In this document: piece by piece, positions 62,199 to 64,000 of the stretch | How the letters are laid out: each line of letters starts with the position of its first letter | Position numbering within the stretch: position 1 is the stretch's first letter | From: Mariprofundus erugo | GTDB lineage: Bacteria > Pseudomonadota > Zetaproteobacteria > Mariprofundales > Mariprofundaceae | DNA length: 64,000 nt | Assembly (NCBI RefSeq): GCF_005818865.1 | Contig: NZ_VBRY01000010.1 | Coordinates: 1-64,000 of the forward strand | Direction: 5' to 3' | Translations under genes and position numbers: made by a program | The notes under the pieces: model-generated | The model's input: only the letters and a program-made list of their open reading frames with translations | Told to the model about the DNA's origin: nothing | Database searches by the model: none

Positions 62199-63425
62199 CT
62201 ACATCAGCGCTTTCAGTCGGGCATCCGCCCAGGCTGTGGACTCCACATACAGGGCGGAAAGCTGATTTTCAGGGGTATCCAGGTGCTGTGCAAGTCTTGC
62301 CACATCATCCCATGCCGCCAGCTCAATGGCACAAATAAGCTCCAGTGCAGAAGCTTCGCAGGAGTCCAGGTCAAACAGACCTCTGGAGACACTGGCCGGC
62401 AGGGACATATTATCCGTGATCGCGTATAAATCCTGATCGAGTAATGCATCCAGCGTAGAGAACATGCCAAGTACGAAATAATCGTTTTTCAATGTGGCTG
62501 AGCCGTATTTCTCAGCCCACAACTCAAGGAAGCGCCCCCGGCTGAGAGCAATGATCATCAGCTCGGGCGGTTTATCCTGGCTGAACGACGAGAGCAGAAT
62601 GATCGATAGCCAGAGGCGTATATTTTTAATGCCCAGCATATTAAGTGCGTGGGGAATGGAGTCGATACGGGTGCGTAACCCCAATGCCGCCGAGTTGATA
62701 TATTTCAACAGCTTGTAGGAGAGGGCGAGATCATGGGTGATATCAAACTGTAATTCGGTTGTGCTTTCAGCCCTTAATGTCCGGTCGAGCAGTTGCAGTA
62801 CCTGCAGTTTATTGCTGGGCAGTGATTTGCTGACCATCAGCTTGGGTTTACAAATAAAATAGCCCTGGAAGTAATCGAATCCCAGTGCCTTGCACTGCTC
62901 ATACATCTCCTGGGTCTCCACCTTTTCTGCCAGCAGTTTGACCGGGTATTGGCGCAGGGATTTTACCATTGGCTCCAGGTGACCTTCCGGCAGGGCGAGA
63001 AGATCGACTTTTACAATATCGGCATAGCGGATCAGTCTGGCCTGATCATTGGCGATGCTGACAAAATCATCCAGGGCAATGGTGTAGCCCTTGTTTTTCC
63101 ACGCCTGGATCGCCTCAATGACGTTCGTGTCTACCTCGACATCCTCGAGTACTTCAAGAACAGATTGCCCTGCCGGTAGCAGGGAGGGGTAATCGCTGAG
63201 CAGAAAGTCGCGTGAGATATTGAAAAAAAGCTCGTGTTGTTCGGACAGACTGGCCATCCCCATCTCATTCAGTACATTTGAAAGCACCTGGGCAGTGAGC
63301 TCAACGTCACCGAGCCGTGATGCGCACTGGAGCTGTGAATCAACGCTGCGATAAAGAATTTCATAGGCAACCGTATTTGAGTGAGCATCAAAAATCGGTT
63401 GTCTGGCCAGCATGATTTCAGACAT
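62199..63425 (-). CDS. EAL-HDOD regulatory protein (YuxH/CdgJ type)
   Basis: 408 residues. N-terminal EAL-like domain (about 1-200): MLARQPIFDAHSNTVAYEILYRS, IALDDFVS, VKVDLLAL, LLAEKVET, with the signature EAL reduced to EIL and several catalytic acids changed, so c-di-GMP hydrolysis is unlikely. C-terminal HDOD domain (about 205-390): LQFDITHDLALSYKLLKYINSAALGLRTRIDSIPHALNMLGIKNIRLWLSIILL. Such proteins regulate motility or other signalling by protein contact. Confidence 0.9.
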   Translation of the reverse strand: MSEIMLARQPIFDAHSNTVAYEILYRSVDSQLQCASRLGDVELTAQVLSNVLNEMGMASLSEQHELFFNISRDFLLSDYPSLLPAGQSVLEVLEDVEVDTNVIEAIQAWKNKGYTIALDDFVSIANDQARLIRYADIVKVDLLALPEGHLEPMVKSLRQYPVKLLAEKVETQEMYEQCKALGFDYFQGYFICKPKLMVSKSLPSNKLQVLQLLDRTLRAESTTELQFDITHDLALSYKLLKYINSAALGLRTRIDSIPHALNMLGIKNIRLWLSIILLSSFSQDKPPELMIIALSRGRFLELWAEKYGSATLKNDYFVLGMFSTLDALLDQDLYAITDNMSLPASVSRGLFDLDSCEASALELICAIELAAWDDVARLAQHLDTPENQLSALYVESTAWADARLKALM

Positions 63426-63606
63426 AGAGCATTCCTCTTTGTACAGATGAACTGATAAGCAAGTTGCTACTTAACCATTCAGTGGTCATTTACCCCGAGT
63501 CTGGCCAAACTGGCCATCATCTGCTGCGTGCTATGCCGGATCACCCGACCAAAAAGAGAGTAGGTATAGAGGCGGCTGCTGTCCAGACGTAAATGGATAT
63601 ATGATG

Positions 63607-64000
63607 TTATGACAGGCGTGTGGCAATCCAGATGGTATGCTGATTACCGCGTTGTGATGCGTGGGCACGTACCCGCTTTTCGGCCACATCAAAGCCGATC
63701 TTCATCAGTCGCCGGGTGAAGGCCTGGTCAGGTGCTGCCGACCATACCGTCAGCACTCCGCCCGGCCTGAGTGCATCATAGGCGTGTTGCAGGCCACGCA
63801 GACCATACAGGGCATCATTGTCGTCACGGGTAAATGCATCCGGACCATTATCGACATCCAGCATGATGGCATCATAGCTGTTTTTCCCCTCACGCATCAC
63901 TTTGCCGACATCCGCAACCCGCACTTCAACACGGTTGTCATTGAGAGGGTAACCGGCCAGACCTCCGAGGTGGGTCCGGTTCCACTGGACCACTGCAGGC
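63607..64000 (-). CDS. Spermidine synthase-like methyltransferase-fold protein, 3' part only
   Basis: The frame is open to the window edge, so the N-terminal part is missing. The visible ~130 residues read VVQWNRTHLGGLAGYPLNDNRVEVRVADVGKVMREGKNSYDAIMLDVDNGPDAFTRDDNDALYG, as in spermidine synthase-related proteins with an aspartate in place of the polyamine-binding pattern. The reaction is unknown; many such homologues are not polyamine synthases. Its stop lies 182 bases upstream of the EAL-HDOD start on the same strand. Confidence 0.75.
   Translation of the reverse strand, partial: PAVVQWNRTHLGGLAGYPLNDNRVEVRVADVGKVMREGKNSYDAIMLDVDNGPDAFTRDDNDALYGLRGLQHAYDALRPGGVLTVWSAAPDQAFTRRLMKIGFDVAEKRVRAHASQRGNQHTIWIATRLS

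Overview
The window reads as chromosome of a Gram-negative, probably marine or halotolerant proteobacterium. The evidence is ectoine synthesis, a complete tripartite RND efflux operon, LptF, an MltD-type lipoprotein murein hydrolase, sigma-54 and sigma-32 promoter signatures and moderately GC-rich coding DNA. The mix resembles marine iron-oxidising Zetaproteobacteria (Mariprofundus-like), but no rRNA or marker settles this. No tRNA, rRNA or CRISPR array was seen.

Layout. 1-640: right end of an IS256-type element, then two overlapping small membrane-protein genes. 1.1-4.2 kb: marR-emrA-emrB-type drug efflux operon with a candidate palindromic operator. 4.2-4.8 kb: gene-free stretch with a sigma-54-driven small RNA candidate and composite palindromic repeats. 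4.8-6.0 kb: lytic transglycosylase. 6.1-14.9 kb: glycogen metabolism (malQ, GH57 enzyme, glgC leftward; pgm and glgB rightward). 14.9-15.6 kb: repeats and a tiny zinc-ribbon gene. 15.6-20.2 kb: ectABC, a sodium-solute symporter and ubiA. 20.2-24.6 kb, leftward: degenerate HD-GYP protein, FAD protein, panBCD. 24.7-28.2 kb: PAS sensor plus a two-component pair. 28.4-31.8 kb: DUF374 acyltransferase, membrane-anchored PHP protein and LptF. 31.8-39.0 kb: two paralogous secreted proteins, then outer membrane factor, adaptor and RND pump. 39.2-41.8 kb: P-type ATPase. 41.9-43.8 kb: transglutaminase-like protein and a REP-associated tyrosine transposase flanked by inverted repeat arrays. 43.9-46.2 kb: DUF1538-DUF1538-PII-CBS cassette. 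46.4-51.7 kb: lipopeptide, YdcF protein, 2-oxoglutarate dehydrogenase E1 and E2. 51.8-56.7 kb, leftward: repeat/POTRA-like secreted protein and the transglutaminase / alpha-E / circularly permuted ATP-grasp operon, headed by a second sigma-54 small RNA candidate. 57.0-64.0 kb: GFA-GGDEF fusion, htpG with a sigma-32 promoter, darP, cupin plus acetyltransferase, EAL-HDOD regulator and a truncated spermidine-synthase-like gene.

The most novel signals are non-coding. First, a pair of about 80-nt RNAs is predicted at 4.3 and 56.8 kb, each behind a perfect GG-N10-GC sigma-54 promoter. Each ends in a strong terminator hairpin whose loop is a CCUCC-rich anti-Shine-Dalgarno sequence. Second, a family of palindromic interspersed elements with TTAAGGAAGCGCTGATT-like ends often begins exactly at the stop codon of the upstream gene and seems to have trimmed the C-terminus of one enzyme. 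Third, a transposase sits between mirror-image repeat arrays. Protein-level oddities include an odhB without a visible E3-binding domain, a GFA domain fused to a decayed GGDEF domain, and an HD-GYP protein lacking several metal ligands.
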